Origin: Paludibaculum sp.
Lineage (GTDB): Bacteria > Acidobacteriota > Terriglobia > Bryobacterales > Bryobacteraceae
NCBI GenBank assembly: GCA_029973955.1
Contig: JARKQJ010000194.1
Span: forward strand, 1-64,000
Reading direction: 5' to 3'
DNA length: 64,000 nucleotides
A model generated the notes under the pieces. It did no database searches and was not told the origin of the DNA. It saw only the letters and a list, made by a program, of their open reading frames with translations. Of this stretch, positions 36,939-46,069 are shown piece by piece (positions within the stretch are counted from its first letter, which is position 1; each line of letters starts with the position of its first letter). Both the position numbers and the translations under genes were made by a program.

Positions 36939-36971
36939 TTGGCTTGATGTTCCGTCCACCCCTCCGATACC
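36939..36971 (+). promoter_or_regulatory. Possible promoter for the aroC operon
   Basis: TTGATG (36944-36949) and GATACC (36966-36971) are spaced by 16 nt, with an overlapping alternative TTGGCT at 36939. The inferred leader before the aroC ATG is about 10 nt. The match is only fair. Confidence 0.3.
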
Positions 36972-36987
36972 ATGAAAGTTCACCCTC

Positions 36988-38160
36988 ATGTTGCGTTTTG
37001 AGACAGCCGGCGAGTCGCACGGCGAATGTCTGGTTGCGACTCTCACCGGTCTTCCCGCCGGTGTTCCCATCTCCATCGACGCCATCAGCCGCGAGCTGTG
37101 GCGCCGCCAGCAGGGCTATGGCCGCGGCGGCCGCATGAAGATCGAGACCGATACCGCCGAGATCGTCACCGGCGTCCGCCACTCCAAGACCACCGGCGCC
37201 CCCATCGCCGTCATTATTCAGAACCGCGACTGGAAGAACTGGACCGAAGTTCTCCCGGTGGAGGCGTTCCCGGGCGACTCCGAGAAGAAAAAACCACTCA
37301 CCCGGCCGCGGCCCGGCCACGCCGACCTCGCCGGCGCCATCAAGTACAACCTGCCTGAAGCCCGCTACATCCTCGAGCGCGCCTCGGCCCGCGAAACAAC
37401 GGCCCGCGTCGCCCTCGGCGCACTCGCCAAGCAGTACCTGGCCCAGTTCGGCATCGAAGTCCTCAGCCACGTGATTCAGACCGGCACCGCCCAGCTCGGG
37501 CGTCCTGCCACCTGGGAGGAGATCGCCGCCCACGCCCAGCGCGAGGCGGTGACCCTCGGCTGCGTCGACGCCGAAGCCGAAGCCCGCATGAAGGCCGTGG
37601 TCGACGAAGCCTACCGCACCGGCGACACCGTCGGCGGCGTTTTCGAGGTCCGCGCGAAGGGTCTGCCCATCGGCCTCGGGTCCCATATTGCTTGGGACAC
37701 ACGCCTCGACGGCCGCCTTGCCCAGGCCATCCTCTCCATCCAGGCCGTCAAAGGCGTGGAGATCGGCGAGGCCTCCGAAGCTGCCACCGTTTTCGGTTCC
37801 AAAGTCCAGGACACCATCCACTACAACAAGGCCGAGCACAGCTTTTTCCGCGGCGCCAACAAGGCCGGCGGCCTCGAAGGCGGCATCACCAACGGCCAGG
37901 AACTGCTGGTCCGCGGCCTGCTGAAACCCATCTCCACGCTCCGCAAACCCTTGGAAAGCGTAGACTTGGACACCCGTGAGCCGGCCTCCGCCGCCTACGA
38001 GCGCAGCGACGTCTGCGTTGTCCCCGCCGCCGGCGTCGTCGCCGAAGCCATGGTCGCCCTCATCCTCGCCCAAGCCGTGGTCGAGAAATTTGGCGGTGAT
38101 TCCCTCAAAGAGGCGCGTCGAAACTACGACGGCTACATCCAACAGATTAAGGAGTTTTGA
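36988..38160 (+). CDS. aroC: Chorismate synthase
   Basis: AroC makes chorismate from EPSP with reduced FMN, the last step of the shikimate pathway. The 390-residue protein has 'LRFETAGESHG' (2-12), with the first signature His, 'GYGRGGRMKIETD', 'RPGHADLAGAIKYNL', 'RASARETTARVALGALAKQYL', and the C-terminal 'SDVCVVPAAGVVAEAMVALILAQA'. All match type chorismate synthases. It is the first gene of the operon aroC-def-fmt-argJ, which joins aromatic synthesis to translation initiation and arginine synthesis. Confidence 0.97.
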   Translation: MLRFETAGESHGECLVATLTGLPAGVPISIDAISRELWRRQQGYGRGGRMKIETDTAEIVTGVRHSKTTGAPIAVIIQNRDWKNWTEVLPVEAFPGDSEKKKPLTRPRPGHADLAGAIKYNLPEARYILERASARETTARVALGALAKQYLAQFGIEVLSHVIQTGTAQLGRPATWEEIAAHAQREAVTLGCVDAEAEARMKAVVDEAYRTGDTVGGVFEVRAKGLPIGLGSHIAWDTRLDGRLAQAILSIQAVKGVEIGEASEAATVFGSKVQDTIHYNKAEHSFFRGANKAGGLEGGITNGQELLVRGLLKPISTLRKPLESVDLDTREPASAAYERSDVCVVPAAGVVAEAMVALILAQAVVEKFGGDSLKEARRNYDGYIQQIKEF

Positions 38161-38169
38161 CGTTTCAGT

Positions 38170-38685
38170 ATGGTTTTGCGCATTGTGAAGTACGGTGATC
38201 CGGTCCTCGAAACCAAGGCCGCCCCGGTGACCCAGTTCGGCACCCCCGAGTTGCGGAGTCTCGTCGACAACATGTTCGAAACCATGTACGCCAATAAAGG
38301 CGTCGGCCTGGCTGCCCCGCAGGTCGCGGTCTCTGAGCGTCTGGCCGTCATCGACCCGTCAGCCGGCGAGGACCCCAACGCCAAACTCGTCCTCATCAAC
38401 CCCGAGTTCATCGCCAAGGAAGGCTCCCAGGTGGGCGAAGAGGGTTGCCTCTCCATCCCCGGCTTCCGTGAAGACGTCAAACGCGCCGCCAAGGTCCGCC
38501 TCCGTGCGCAGAACGTCGAAGGCGGCACCTTCGAGATCGACGGCGAAGAGTTGTTGGCCCGCGCCATGCAGCATGAAATCGACCACCTCGACGGCGTCCT
38601 CTTTCTCAACCACCTCTCGCTCCTCAAGCGCGACCTCATTCGCCGCAAGATCCGCAAGCTGGTAAAAGCCGGCGAATGGCAGTAA
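38170..38685 (+). CDS. def: Peptide deformylase
   Basis: Def removes the formyl group from new N-terminal methionines. The 171-residue protein has the three family motifs: 'GVGLAAPQ' (44-51), 'EGCLSIPG' with the metal ligand Cys93 (91-98), and 'QHEIDHLDG' (134-142) with metal ligands His135 and His139 and catalytic Glu136. Length is standard. It lies 9 nt after aroC and 10 nt before fmt, its functional counterpart, so both ends of the formyl-methionine cycle are in one transcript. Confidence 0.97.
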   Translation: MVLRIVKYGDPVLETKAAPVTQFGTPELRSLVDNMFETMYANKGVGLAAPQVAVSERLAVIDPSAGEDPNAKLVLINPEFIAKEGSQVGEEGCLSIPGFREDVKRAAKVRLRAQNVEGGTFEIDGEELLARAMQHEIDHLDGVLFLNHLSLLKRDLIRRKIRKLVKAGEWQ

Positions 38686-38695
38686 CCTTCCTTCC

Positions 38696-39625
38696 ATGAA
38701 GCTGGCTTTCCTCGGCACGCCCCAATTCGCGGTTCTCACTTTGGAGGCGCTGGCCGAAGCCGGCCACCAGATCGCCGCCGTCTATACCCAGCCAGACCGC
38801 CCCAAGGGCCGCGGCCAGTCCCTCGCCTACTCACCCGTGAAGGAAGCCGCCCTCCGCCTCGGCCTCGAAGTTCGCCAACCCGAGCGCGTCCGCCGCTGCC
38901 TGGACGAACTCGCCGCCCTCCAGACCGACGTCATGGTCGTTGTCGGCTACGGCCAGATCATTCCCCAATCCATCATCGACCTGCCCCGCTACGGCATCGT
39001 CAACGTCCACGCCTCCCTGCTGCCGAAGTACCGCGGCGCGGCGCCCATCCAGTGGGCCGTCGCCAGCGGAGAATCTGTCACTGGCGTGACCACCATGCAG
39101 ATCAACGCCGGTCTCGATACCGGCGATATGCTGCTCAAAGCCGAGACCCCCATCGGCCCTGAAGAGACGGCCCTCGAACTCGGTCCCCGGCTCGCCGCCC
39201 TCGGCGCGCCGCTTCTCATCCAAACCCTGGCCGGCCTCGAGTCCGGCACGATTCAGCCCATCCCCCAGAACGACGCCGAAGCCACCCTCGCGCCCATCCT
39301 CACCCGCGAGCACGGCCTCATCGACTGGAACCAGCCCGCCGTCGTCATCCACAACCGCGCGCGCGGCTTCCTGCCCTGGCCCGGCGCCTGGACCACCTTT
39401 CGCGGCCACCGCTTCAACGTCTGGCGCTGCCGCGTCGCTGAAGCCGAGTCCCCGGCCGTCCCTGGCACACTCTTCTCGCACGCCCGCCGCCTCTATGCCA
39501 CCTGCGGCGCCGGCACCACGCTCGAACTCACCGAAATCCAGCTCGAAGGCCGCAAGCGCGTCGACGCCGCCGCCTTCCTGAACGGACAGCGTCTGTCCGG
39601 CAACGACCTCTTGGGAGATCATTAA
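38696..39625 (+). CDS. fmt: Methionyl-tRNA formyltransferase
   Basis: Fmt adds a formyl group from 10-formyl-tetrahydrofolate to initiator Met-tRNA. The 309-residue protein has 'LAFLGTPQFAVLTLEAL' (3-19), 'VYTQPDRPKGRG', the catalytic Asn/His of 'VNVHASLLPKYRGAAPIQWAV', Asp in 'INAGLDTGDML', and the C-terminal OB-like domain from about residue 208 ('IDWNQPAVVIHNRARGFLPWPGAWT'). The substrate-binding loop and C-domain are intact. Def is directly upstream; argJ begins 3 nt after the stop. Confidence 0.97.
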   Translation: MKLAFLGTPQFAVLTLEALAEAGHQIAAVYTQPDRPKGRGQSLAYSPVKEAALRLGLEVRQPERVRRCLDELAALQTDVMVVVGYGQIIPQSIIDLPRYGIVNVHASLLPKYRGAAPIQWAVASGESVTGVTTMQINAGLDTGDMLLKAETPIGPEETALELGPRLAALGAPLLIQTLAGLESGTIQPIPQNDAEATLAPILTREHGLIDWNQPAVVIHNRARGFLPWPGAWTTFRGHRFNVWRCRVAEAESPAVPGTLFSHARRLYATCGAGTTLELTEIQLEGRKRVDAAAFLNGQRLSGNDLLGDH

Positions 39626-39628
39626 GAA

Positions 39629-40786
39629 GTGAACCTGCCTCTCGGTTTCCGTTACTCCGCCTTGTACGCGGGCATCCGCAAAGTGGCCAAATCCGATCTG
39701 GCCTTGATCGCCGCGGATCAGCCCGCCTCCGCCGCCGCCGTCTTCACCACCAACAAAGTGCAGGCCGCGCCCGTCCGCCTCTCACGCACTCATCTTGCCG
39801 AAACAGGCGGCATCGCCCGCGCCATCCTCGTCAACGCCGGCAACGCCAACTGCGCCACGCGCACCGGTGATCGCGTCGCCCTGGCCACCGCGCGCGCCGC
39901 CGCCAAGACTCTAAAGTGCAAGCCCGCCGAGATCCTGCCCTCTTCCACCGGCGTCATCGGCGTGGAACTCAATCCCAAACTCATCACCGACGCGCTCCCG
40001 AACCTCGCCGCCGGCCTCAGCCCGGATCGCTTCCTCGACGCCGCCGACGCCATCCTCACCACCGATCTCGTCCGTAAAGTCGCCTTTGCCGAAGTCGGGG
40101 GCGTCCGCATCGCCGGCATGACGAAGGGCTCAGGCATGATCCACCCCGGCATGGCCACCACGCTCGCCTACGTCCTCACCGACGCCGTCATCCCGCCCGC
40201 CGCTCTCCGCGCGCACCTCAAGGCCGCCGTCGAGCGCAGCTACAACCGCCTCACCGTGGACGGCGACATGTCCACCAACGATACCCTCCTCGTCCTCGCC
40301 TCGGGCGCCTCCGGCATCAAGCCGAAGAAAGACGCCTTCCAGGCCGCGCTCGACGAGGTCTGCCAGTCGCTCGCCAAACAGATCGCCCGCGACGGCGAGG
40401 GCGCCCAGAAGTTCGTGGAAATCCAGGTCTCCGGCGCTGCCAGCGAAGCCGCCGCCGCCCGCATTGCCCGTTCCATCGCCAACTCGCCGCTCGTCAAAAC
40501 CGCCATCGCCGGCAGCGATCCCAACTGGGGCCGCATCCTCTGCGCGGCCGGCTACTCCGGCGTGGACTTCGATCCCAATCAGGTGGATATCTGGCTCCAG
40601 GGCGTTAAGGTCTGCCGGAAGGGCCTCGCCGCCCCCATGGACGAAGCCGCCCTCACCAAAAAGCTCGACGCCAAGGACTGCCTCATCCGCTTCCAGATCG
40701 CCGGCCAAGGCAAAGGCCAGGCCACTTTCTACACCTGCGACCTCACCCACGGCTACATCGACATCAACGCGAGTTACCGGACCTAA
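39629..40786 (+). CDS. argJ: Glutamate/ornithine N-acetyltransferase
   Basis: ArgJ recycles the acetyl group from acetylornithine to glutamate, and some members also use acetyl-CoA. The 385-residue precursor (GTG start) has 'VFTTNKVQAAPV', the oxyanion-hole segment 'PSSTGVIGVEL' (Thr107), and the self-cleavage site 'GMIHPGMA|TTLAYVLTDA', with the nucleophile Thr177 at the new N-terminus of the beta chain. It ends 'YCDLTHGYIDINASYRT'-like ('DLTHGYIDINASYRT'). Its 3-prime end overlaps the convergent MFS gene by 23 nt. It forms the last gene of aroC-def-fmt-argJ. Confidence 0.96.
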   Translation: MNLPLGFRYSALYAGIRKVAKSDLALIAADQPASAAAVFTTNKVQAAPVRLSRTHLAETGGIARAILVNAGNANCATRTGDRVALATARAAAKTLKCKPAEILPSSTGVIGVELNPKLITDALPNLAAGLSPDRFLDAADAILTTDLVRKVAFAEVGGVRIAGMTKGSGMIHPGMATTLAYVLTDAVIPPAALRAHLKAAVERSYNRLTVDGDMSTNDTLLVLASGASGIKPKKDAFQAALDEVCQSLAKQIARDGEGAQKFVEIQVSGAASEAAAARIARSIANSPLVKTAIAGSDPNWGRILCAAGYSGVDFDPNQVDIWLQGVKVCRKGLAAPMDEAALTKKLDAKDCLIRFQIAGQGKGQATFYTCDLTHGYIDINASYRT

Positions 40787-41951
40787 GCCGTAACATCGCC
40801 CAAACGCCCAGCGCCGGCCCGATCGCCAGCCCGCTAAACGCTACGCTCCAGCCCCAGCGCCCCCGCGCCCACGGCACCAGCCACAGCGTCACCATCGTCA
40901 GCAGGAATCCCAGCGACGTCTGCACCGTGAGCGCCGTCCCCGCATGCTCCGGCGCACACAACTCCGTCACGCACGCTGAAAATTGCGCCGAATCGGCGAT
41001 CACCGCAAAGCCCCACACTACACACAACCCCACCACCAACCAAAGCGGCCCGCCGTGCAACAACCCCATCGCCAACGCGCACGTTCCGCTCAGCGCCATC
41101 GCCGCGGCGGTCACAATCGCCCGGCCATATCGGTCCGCCAGCCGCCCCGCCCACACGCACGCCGGAGCCCCTGCCGCCACCGCAACGCATGCCAGCAAGG
41201 CCCCCCAGCGCGGCTCTTTCTCCACCAGAAACACCGGCAGCCACGCCCACATCGCATACAGCTCCCACATGTGGCCCAGATATCCGAGGTTCGCCAGCAC
41301 CACAGGCCGGTCGCGGAACAGCGACCACGCATAGCGCCACTCCACCCGCGGCCGCCGCGCCGCGTAAGGACCGTCCTGACACCCAGCCCCCAACAGCCCG
41401 CCCACCGCCGCCATCACCGCCGCCTGAGTCAGAATACCGCGCCAGTCCCGCGAGCCCAGGATCTGCCGCAGCAGATGCGGCGCCGCCGTCCCAAGCGTCA
41501 ACGCACCCACCAGCAACCCGATCCCGAATCCGCGGTTCTCTTTCGTCCACGTCGCCATCATCCGCATGCCTACCGGGTACACGCCGGCCAGGAAGAGCCC
41601 CGTCGCGAACCGCCACCCCACCGCCGGTCCCTCGCCCAGTGCAATCATCCATGTGGCGCCCGCCGCCAGCAGCGCCGAGCCCGCAAACAACCACCGCGAG
41701 GGCCACCGGTCCGCCAGGTTCAACACCGCCGAAACCAGCGTCCCCAGCACAAATCCGGCCTGCACCGCCATCGTCAGCCAGGCCGCCCCATCCGGCCCCA
41801 GCCGCATCTCCTCCGCCATCCGCGGAGCCGCCGCCGATGCCGAAAACCATACCGCCATCGCCAGCAGTTCCGCCGCCGCGATGCGGAGCAGAGCCGTCCG
41901 GCTTGCTAGACTCTTCTGTATGCTGTTCACCGGTCTGGAACACACCGCCAT
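40764..41951 (-). CDS. MFS transporter
   Basis: The 395-residue polytopic protein has twelve likely helices and the MFS loop 'WAGRLADRYGRAIVTAAAM' (motif A equivalent in the second half). Segments 'GVYPVGMRMMATWTKENRGFGIGLLVGALTLG' and 'HMWELYAMWAWLPVFLVEKEP' resemble nitrate/cyanate-type and YNFM-like transporters. The substrate is unknown. The start at 41951 overlaps the divergent VOC gene by 32 nt at the 5-prime end; a later start is possible, but no good internal candidate is seen. The 3-prime end overlaps argJ by 23 nt. Confidence 0.85.
   Translation of the reverse strand: MAVCSRPVNSIQKSLASRTALLRIAAAELLAMAVWFSASAAAPRMAEEMRLGPDGAAWLTMAVQAGFVLGTLVSAVLNLADRWPSRWLFAGSALLAAGATWMIALGEGPAVGWRFATGLFLAGVYPVGMRMMATWTKENRGFGIGLLVGALTLGTAAPHLLRQILGSRDWRGILTQAAVMAAVGGLLGAGCQDGPYAARRPRVEWRYAWSLFRDRPVVLANLGYLGHMWELYAMWAWLPVFLVEKEPRWGALLACVAVAAGAPACVWAGRLADRYGRAIVTAAAMALSGTCALAMGLLHGGPLWLVVGLCVVWGFAVIADSAQFSACVTELCAPEHAGTALTVQTSLGFLLTMVTLWLVPWARGRWGWSVAFSGLAIGPALGVWAMLRLRSGNSR
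41907..41912 (+). promoter_or_regulatory. -10-like hexamer next to the VOC start codon
   Basis: TAGACT ends 7 nt before the ATG at 41920, and there is no ribosome-binding site between them. A -35 element is not evident. It would give a leaderless or almost leaderless mRNA starting inside the MFS gene's 5-prime end. Confidence 0.3.
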
Positions 41952-42297
41952 CGCCTCGCCGAACCCCCGCGCCCTCGCTCAGTGGTACGTCGATACTCTC
42001 GGCTTCGTCATCAATTACGAGTATGACGGAAACTACTTCGTCAAGGCTCCCAACGGCGCCATGCTCGAACTCATCCCCTCCGAAGGCGATGCGGTTCCCA
42101 CCAAAATGAAGACCCCCGGCATCCGCCACCTCGCGGTCATGGTCTCCGACTTCGACGCCGCCCACGAAGACCTCAAAGCCAAGAACGTCACCTTCCTCAC
42201 CGGCCAGCTCGACCTCAAAGGCAACCGCCTCGTCTTCTTCGAAGACGGCGACGGCAACATCCTGCACCTCATCGCGCGCCCGGCCCCACTGCCTTAA
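41920..42297 (+). CDS. VOC/glyoxalase-fold protein
   Basis: The 125-residue protein has the paired beta-alpha-beta-beta-beta modules of the VOC fold: 'FTGLEHTAIASPNPRALAQWYVDTLGF' (3-29) and 'IRHLAVMVSDFDAAHEDLKAKN' (66-87). The ending 'NRLVFFEDGDGNILHLIARP' carries the usual metal-ligand Glu/His region. Glyoxalase I, dioxygenase-like or fosfomycin/bleomycin-resistance relatives share this fold, so the reaction cannot be chosen from sequence alone. The frame extends upstream to 41566, but that part is antisense to the MFS gene and not VOC-like. It precedes an MFS transporter by 14 nt. Confidence 0.88.
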   Translation: MLFTGLEHTAIASPNPRALAQWYVDTLGFVINYEYDGNYFVKAPNGAMLELIPSEGDAVPTKMKTPGIRHLAVMVSDFDAAHEDLKAKNVTFLTGQLDLKGNRLVFFEDGDGNILHLIARPAPLP

Positions 42298-42311
42298 ACT
42301 AGGAACACTGT

Positions 42312-43517
<1,206 letters not shown>

Positions 43518-43524
43518 GGAACAC

Positions 43525-44361
43525 ATGGCCAAAAAGGTCGCGCTCCGCAACGATTCCCCTCAGCCGGCCCGCTTCGCACAGCGCTTCCGCCAGCGCATCC
43601 TCCGCCAGTACTTCGTGCGCTTTCACATGGGCCTCCTGCTCACGGCCACTGCCACCGCCGGCCTTGTCTCCAGCAAACTCCTCCTCCTCGCCGGCCTCCA
43701 CGCAGTCCTCTGGCGCTACCCGCTCGCCCTCGCCTTTGCCTATCTCACCTTCTTCGGGCTCACGCGGCTCTGGGTCGCCTACGTACTCGCTGGAGGCAGG
43801 CTCACCATGCCCTCCACTGGCTCCTCCTCCTTCGATCTGAGCGACATCCCCATCGATCTCGCCTCCTCCCCGTCCTCTTCCAATTCCTCGTTCTCCTTCG
43901 CCGGCGGCGACTCCGGTGGTGGCGGAGCTTCCAGCAACTGGGACGCCGGCTCCGGCAACTCGCTCTCTTCTTTCTCCGGCAGCTCCAGCGGCAACTCCGG
44001 TGGGGGATCATGGTTCCCCAGCCTCGATCTCGACATCGACTTTGACGAGGGCATCTGGATCCTCATCGCCCTGGCCCTCCTGGTGGCGGTGATCTTCGCC
44101 TCCGGAGCGTACCTCATCTACGCCGCCCCCACGATCCTGCCCGACATCGCCTGCAACGCCCTGCTTGCCGGTTATGTCACCGGCGCCGCCCGCCGCGCCG
44201 AACAGGAGGGCTGGGCCAGCAGTGTCTGGCGTTCCACCCGCGTCCCCTTCCTGCTCATCTTCTGCCTGACACTTGCCCTTGCCTGGGCCGTACACCACAC
44301 CTGCCCCGCCGCGGCCACTCTCCTGCAAGCCCTCGCCTGCCCGGACACTCCCACTCACTAG
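43525..44361 (+). CDS. Membrane protein with Ser/Gly-rich loop
   Basis: The 278-residue protein has a basic N-terminus, membrane helices at about 34-56, 61-82, 172-196 and 238-258, and a low-complexity Ser/Gly/Asn-rich loop (about 96-168) containing 'SSPSSSNSSFSFAGGDSGGGGASS'-type runs (broken here as SSPSSSNSSF and SFAGGDSGGG). An acidic 'LDLDIDFDEG' precedes the third helix. No known enzyme motif is seen. The loop may sit outside the membrane as a flexible linker. It is 7 nt downstream of the MFS_3 gene (GAGGAA ribosome-binding site), so it may be co-expressed with that exporter. Confidence 0.72.
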   Translation: MAKKVALRNDSPQPARFAQRFRQRILRQYFVRFHMGLLLTATATAGLVSSKLLLLAGLHAVLWRYPLALAFAYLTFFGLTRLWVAYVLAGGRLTMPSTGSSSFDLSDIPIDLASSPSSSNSSFSFAGGDSGGGGASSNWDAGSGNSLSSFSGSSSGNSGGGSWFPSLDLDIDFDEGIWILIALALLVAVIFASGAYLIYAAPTILPDIACNALLAGYVTGAARRAEQEGWASSVWRSTRVPFLLIFCLTLALAWAVHHTCPAAATLLQALACPDTPTH

Positions 44362-44364
44362 CCC

Positions 44365-45276
44365 CTACTGCGCCAGCTTCTTCCGCGCAAACGGCACTGC
44401 AAACGCCGCCGGCGGATTGTGCGCCGTCACTTTCCCGGCCTTCGCGTACATCTCTCGGGCCTTGGCCTTGTCGCCCGCCTTTTCATAGGCCATCCCCAGC
44501 AGGCACTGCACGAACGCATCGTTCTGATTCGCCTTCGCCAGTTCAACCAGCGCGCCCGCCGCATCGCCCGTATACAGAGCCACGTACCCCACGAGATACG
44601 GGAAGAACACGGCCTGCTGCTTCGCCATCTCCGGACTGCCCTCCAGCAGCGCCTTCGCCGCCGCTACGTGCTTCTCCGCCTCCGCCTTCTCTCCGCGCCG
44701 CGCCGCCAACCGCCCCAGCGCGTGCTCCAGCCGGAACTTCCACAACGCCACCCGCTCCGGCGCGATGCTCGGCTCCTGCAACCCCAGTTCCGTGCCCTTC
44801 CGATACCACTGCTCAGCCGTCTTCAGGTCCCCGGCATCGATGCAGACACGCGCCGCTTCGTTCGCCATCTCGCCCTGCTGGTAGAAATTCTTCTCCGCCA
44901 CCCAATGCTCCATCACCATCTGCTCGTACTTCACCGTGTTCGCGCAGTCTCCATCGAAGGCGTACGACATCGCCATCGCCCGCCGCGCCGCCGCCTTGCC
45001 CTGCGCGCTCGGCGCCGCCTCGATAGCCCTGGCGAAGTACTTCCGCGCTTCCGCCGTCCGCCCCATCAGATCCAGCGTCACCCCCGCCGCGTTCAAAACC
45101 GCCAGCGAATCCGGCGTCTTCTCCAACTCCTGCTGGTACAACGCCAGCGCTTCGGCCAGCTTGCCCTGCCGCGCCAGCGCCTGCCCCTGTTTCACCGCCT
45201 CCGGTTGCGGCCCCTGAGGCGGCTGCGCCTGCAACGCCGCCAGGCAAAGTACCATCGCAATTCCCAGTCTCTCCAT
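44365..45276 (-). CDS. Secreted TPR protein
   Basis: The 303-residue protein has a signal peptide (MERLGIAMVLCLAALQA). Helix-turn-helix repeats typical of TPR follow: 'EAVKQGQALARQGKLAEALALYQQEL' (27-52), 'AVLNAAGVTLDLMGRTAEARKYFARAIEA' (59-87), 'AARVCIDAGDLKTAEQWYRKG', 'HALGRLAARRGEKAEAEKHVAAAKALL', 'ALYTGDAAGALVELAKA' and 'GMAYEKAGDKAKAREMYAKA'. It should act as a periplasmic protein-protein scaffold. The partner is unknown. It ends 3 nt after the convergent membrane protein gene, and its start faces the next TPR gene at 45386, so the two share a 109-nt divergent region. Confidence 0.85.
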   Translation of the reverse strand: MERLGIAMVLCLAALQAQPPQGPQPEAVKQGQALARQGKLAEALALYQQELEKTPDSLAVLNAAGVTLDLMGRTAEARKYFARAIEAAPSAQGKAAARRAMAMSYAFDGDCANTVKYEQMVMEHWVAEKNFYQQGEMANEAARVCIDAGDLKTAEQWYRKGTELGLQEPSIAPERVALWKFRLEHALGRLAARRGEKAEAEKHVAAAKALLEGSPEMAKQQAVFFPYLVGYVALYTGDAAGALVELAKANQNDAFVQCLLGMAYEKAGDKAKAREMYAKAGKVTAHNPPAAFAVPFARKKLAQ

Positions 45277-45385
45277 AGCTATCCCTGCCTCTCTGTCCTG
45301 CGATTATCCCATGCCCGGCCCAAACTTCAGAAACAAAGTAACGTGCCGGCGCCCTCCGGCATCGGTAGAATATTGGTTTCAACGC

Positions 45386-46069
45386 ATGAGACGCCTTCTC
45401 ATCTTCGCCGCCCTCGCCGCCGCAGCCGCTGACCTCCCCGCCGGCCTCCGCAAAGCTCGCGATGCGCAGGATCGCCCCGCCCTCGACAAGCTCGCCGCCG
45501 ACGCCTCCAACGCAGCTCAGGCTAAAGCGAACGATCCCGCCGCTCAGTACGCCGCTGCCCTCCACGAACTGGTCCGAGCCGAAGTCGCCATGGAACTCCG
45601 CGACAAGAACGGCGCCAAGAATGCCGCTGAAAACGGCATCCGCGCCGCCGAAAAGGCCGTCGCCCTCAAACCCGACTCCGGCGAATATCACCGCGTCCTC
45701 GGCGCCCTCTGCGGCCAAGTCATCCCAGCCAATCCCCTCGCCGGCCTCCGCTACGGCCGCTGCGCCCTCGACGAAGTCAACAAGGCCGTTGAACTCGCCC
45801 CCAAGTCTTCCCTCGTCTACCTCAGCCGCGGCGTCGGCAACTACTACCTCCCGCCCTCCTTTGGCGGCGGCCCCGACCTCGCCCTCAAAGACATCGACAA
45901 GGCCCTCCAAATCGACCCCAAAGACGCCGACGCCTGGCTTTGGAAGGGCATCGTTTTGCGCAAAATGAACCGCAACGCGGATGCCCGCCAGGCCATCAGC
46001 CAGAGTCAGAAGCTCAATCCAGCCCGCGTCTGGACGAAGCAGCAACTGGAGAAGACCCCCGAGAAGTGA
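45386..46069 (+). CDS. Secreted TPR-repeat protein
   Basis: ATG 45386 gives a signal peptide (MRRLLIFAALAAAAA) and a 227-residue product. TPR-like helical pairs are seen at about 48-90 ('AAQYAAALHELVRAEVAMELRDKNGAKNAAENGIRAAEKAV') and 150-210 ('DLALKDIDKALQIDPKDADAWLWKGIVLRKMNRNADARQAISQSQKLNP'). A TAGAAT hexamer (45366-45371) lies 14 nt before the start and could be its -10. The earlier frame opening at 45311 gives an N-terminus with no signal. The stop TGA overlaps the GTG start of the next gene, indicating translational coupling. Confidence 0.82.
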   Translation: MRRLLIFAALAAAAADLPAGLRKARDAQDRPALDKLAADASNAAQAKANDPAAQYAAALHELVRAEVAMELRDKNGAKNAAENGIRAAEKAVALKPDSGEYHRVLGALCGQVIPANPLAGLRYGRCALDEVNKAVELAPKSSLVYLSRGVGNYYLPPSFGGGPDLALKDIDKALQIDPKDADAWLWKGIVLRKMNRNADARQAISQSQKLNPARVWTKQQLEKTPEK

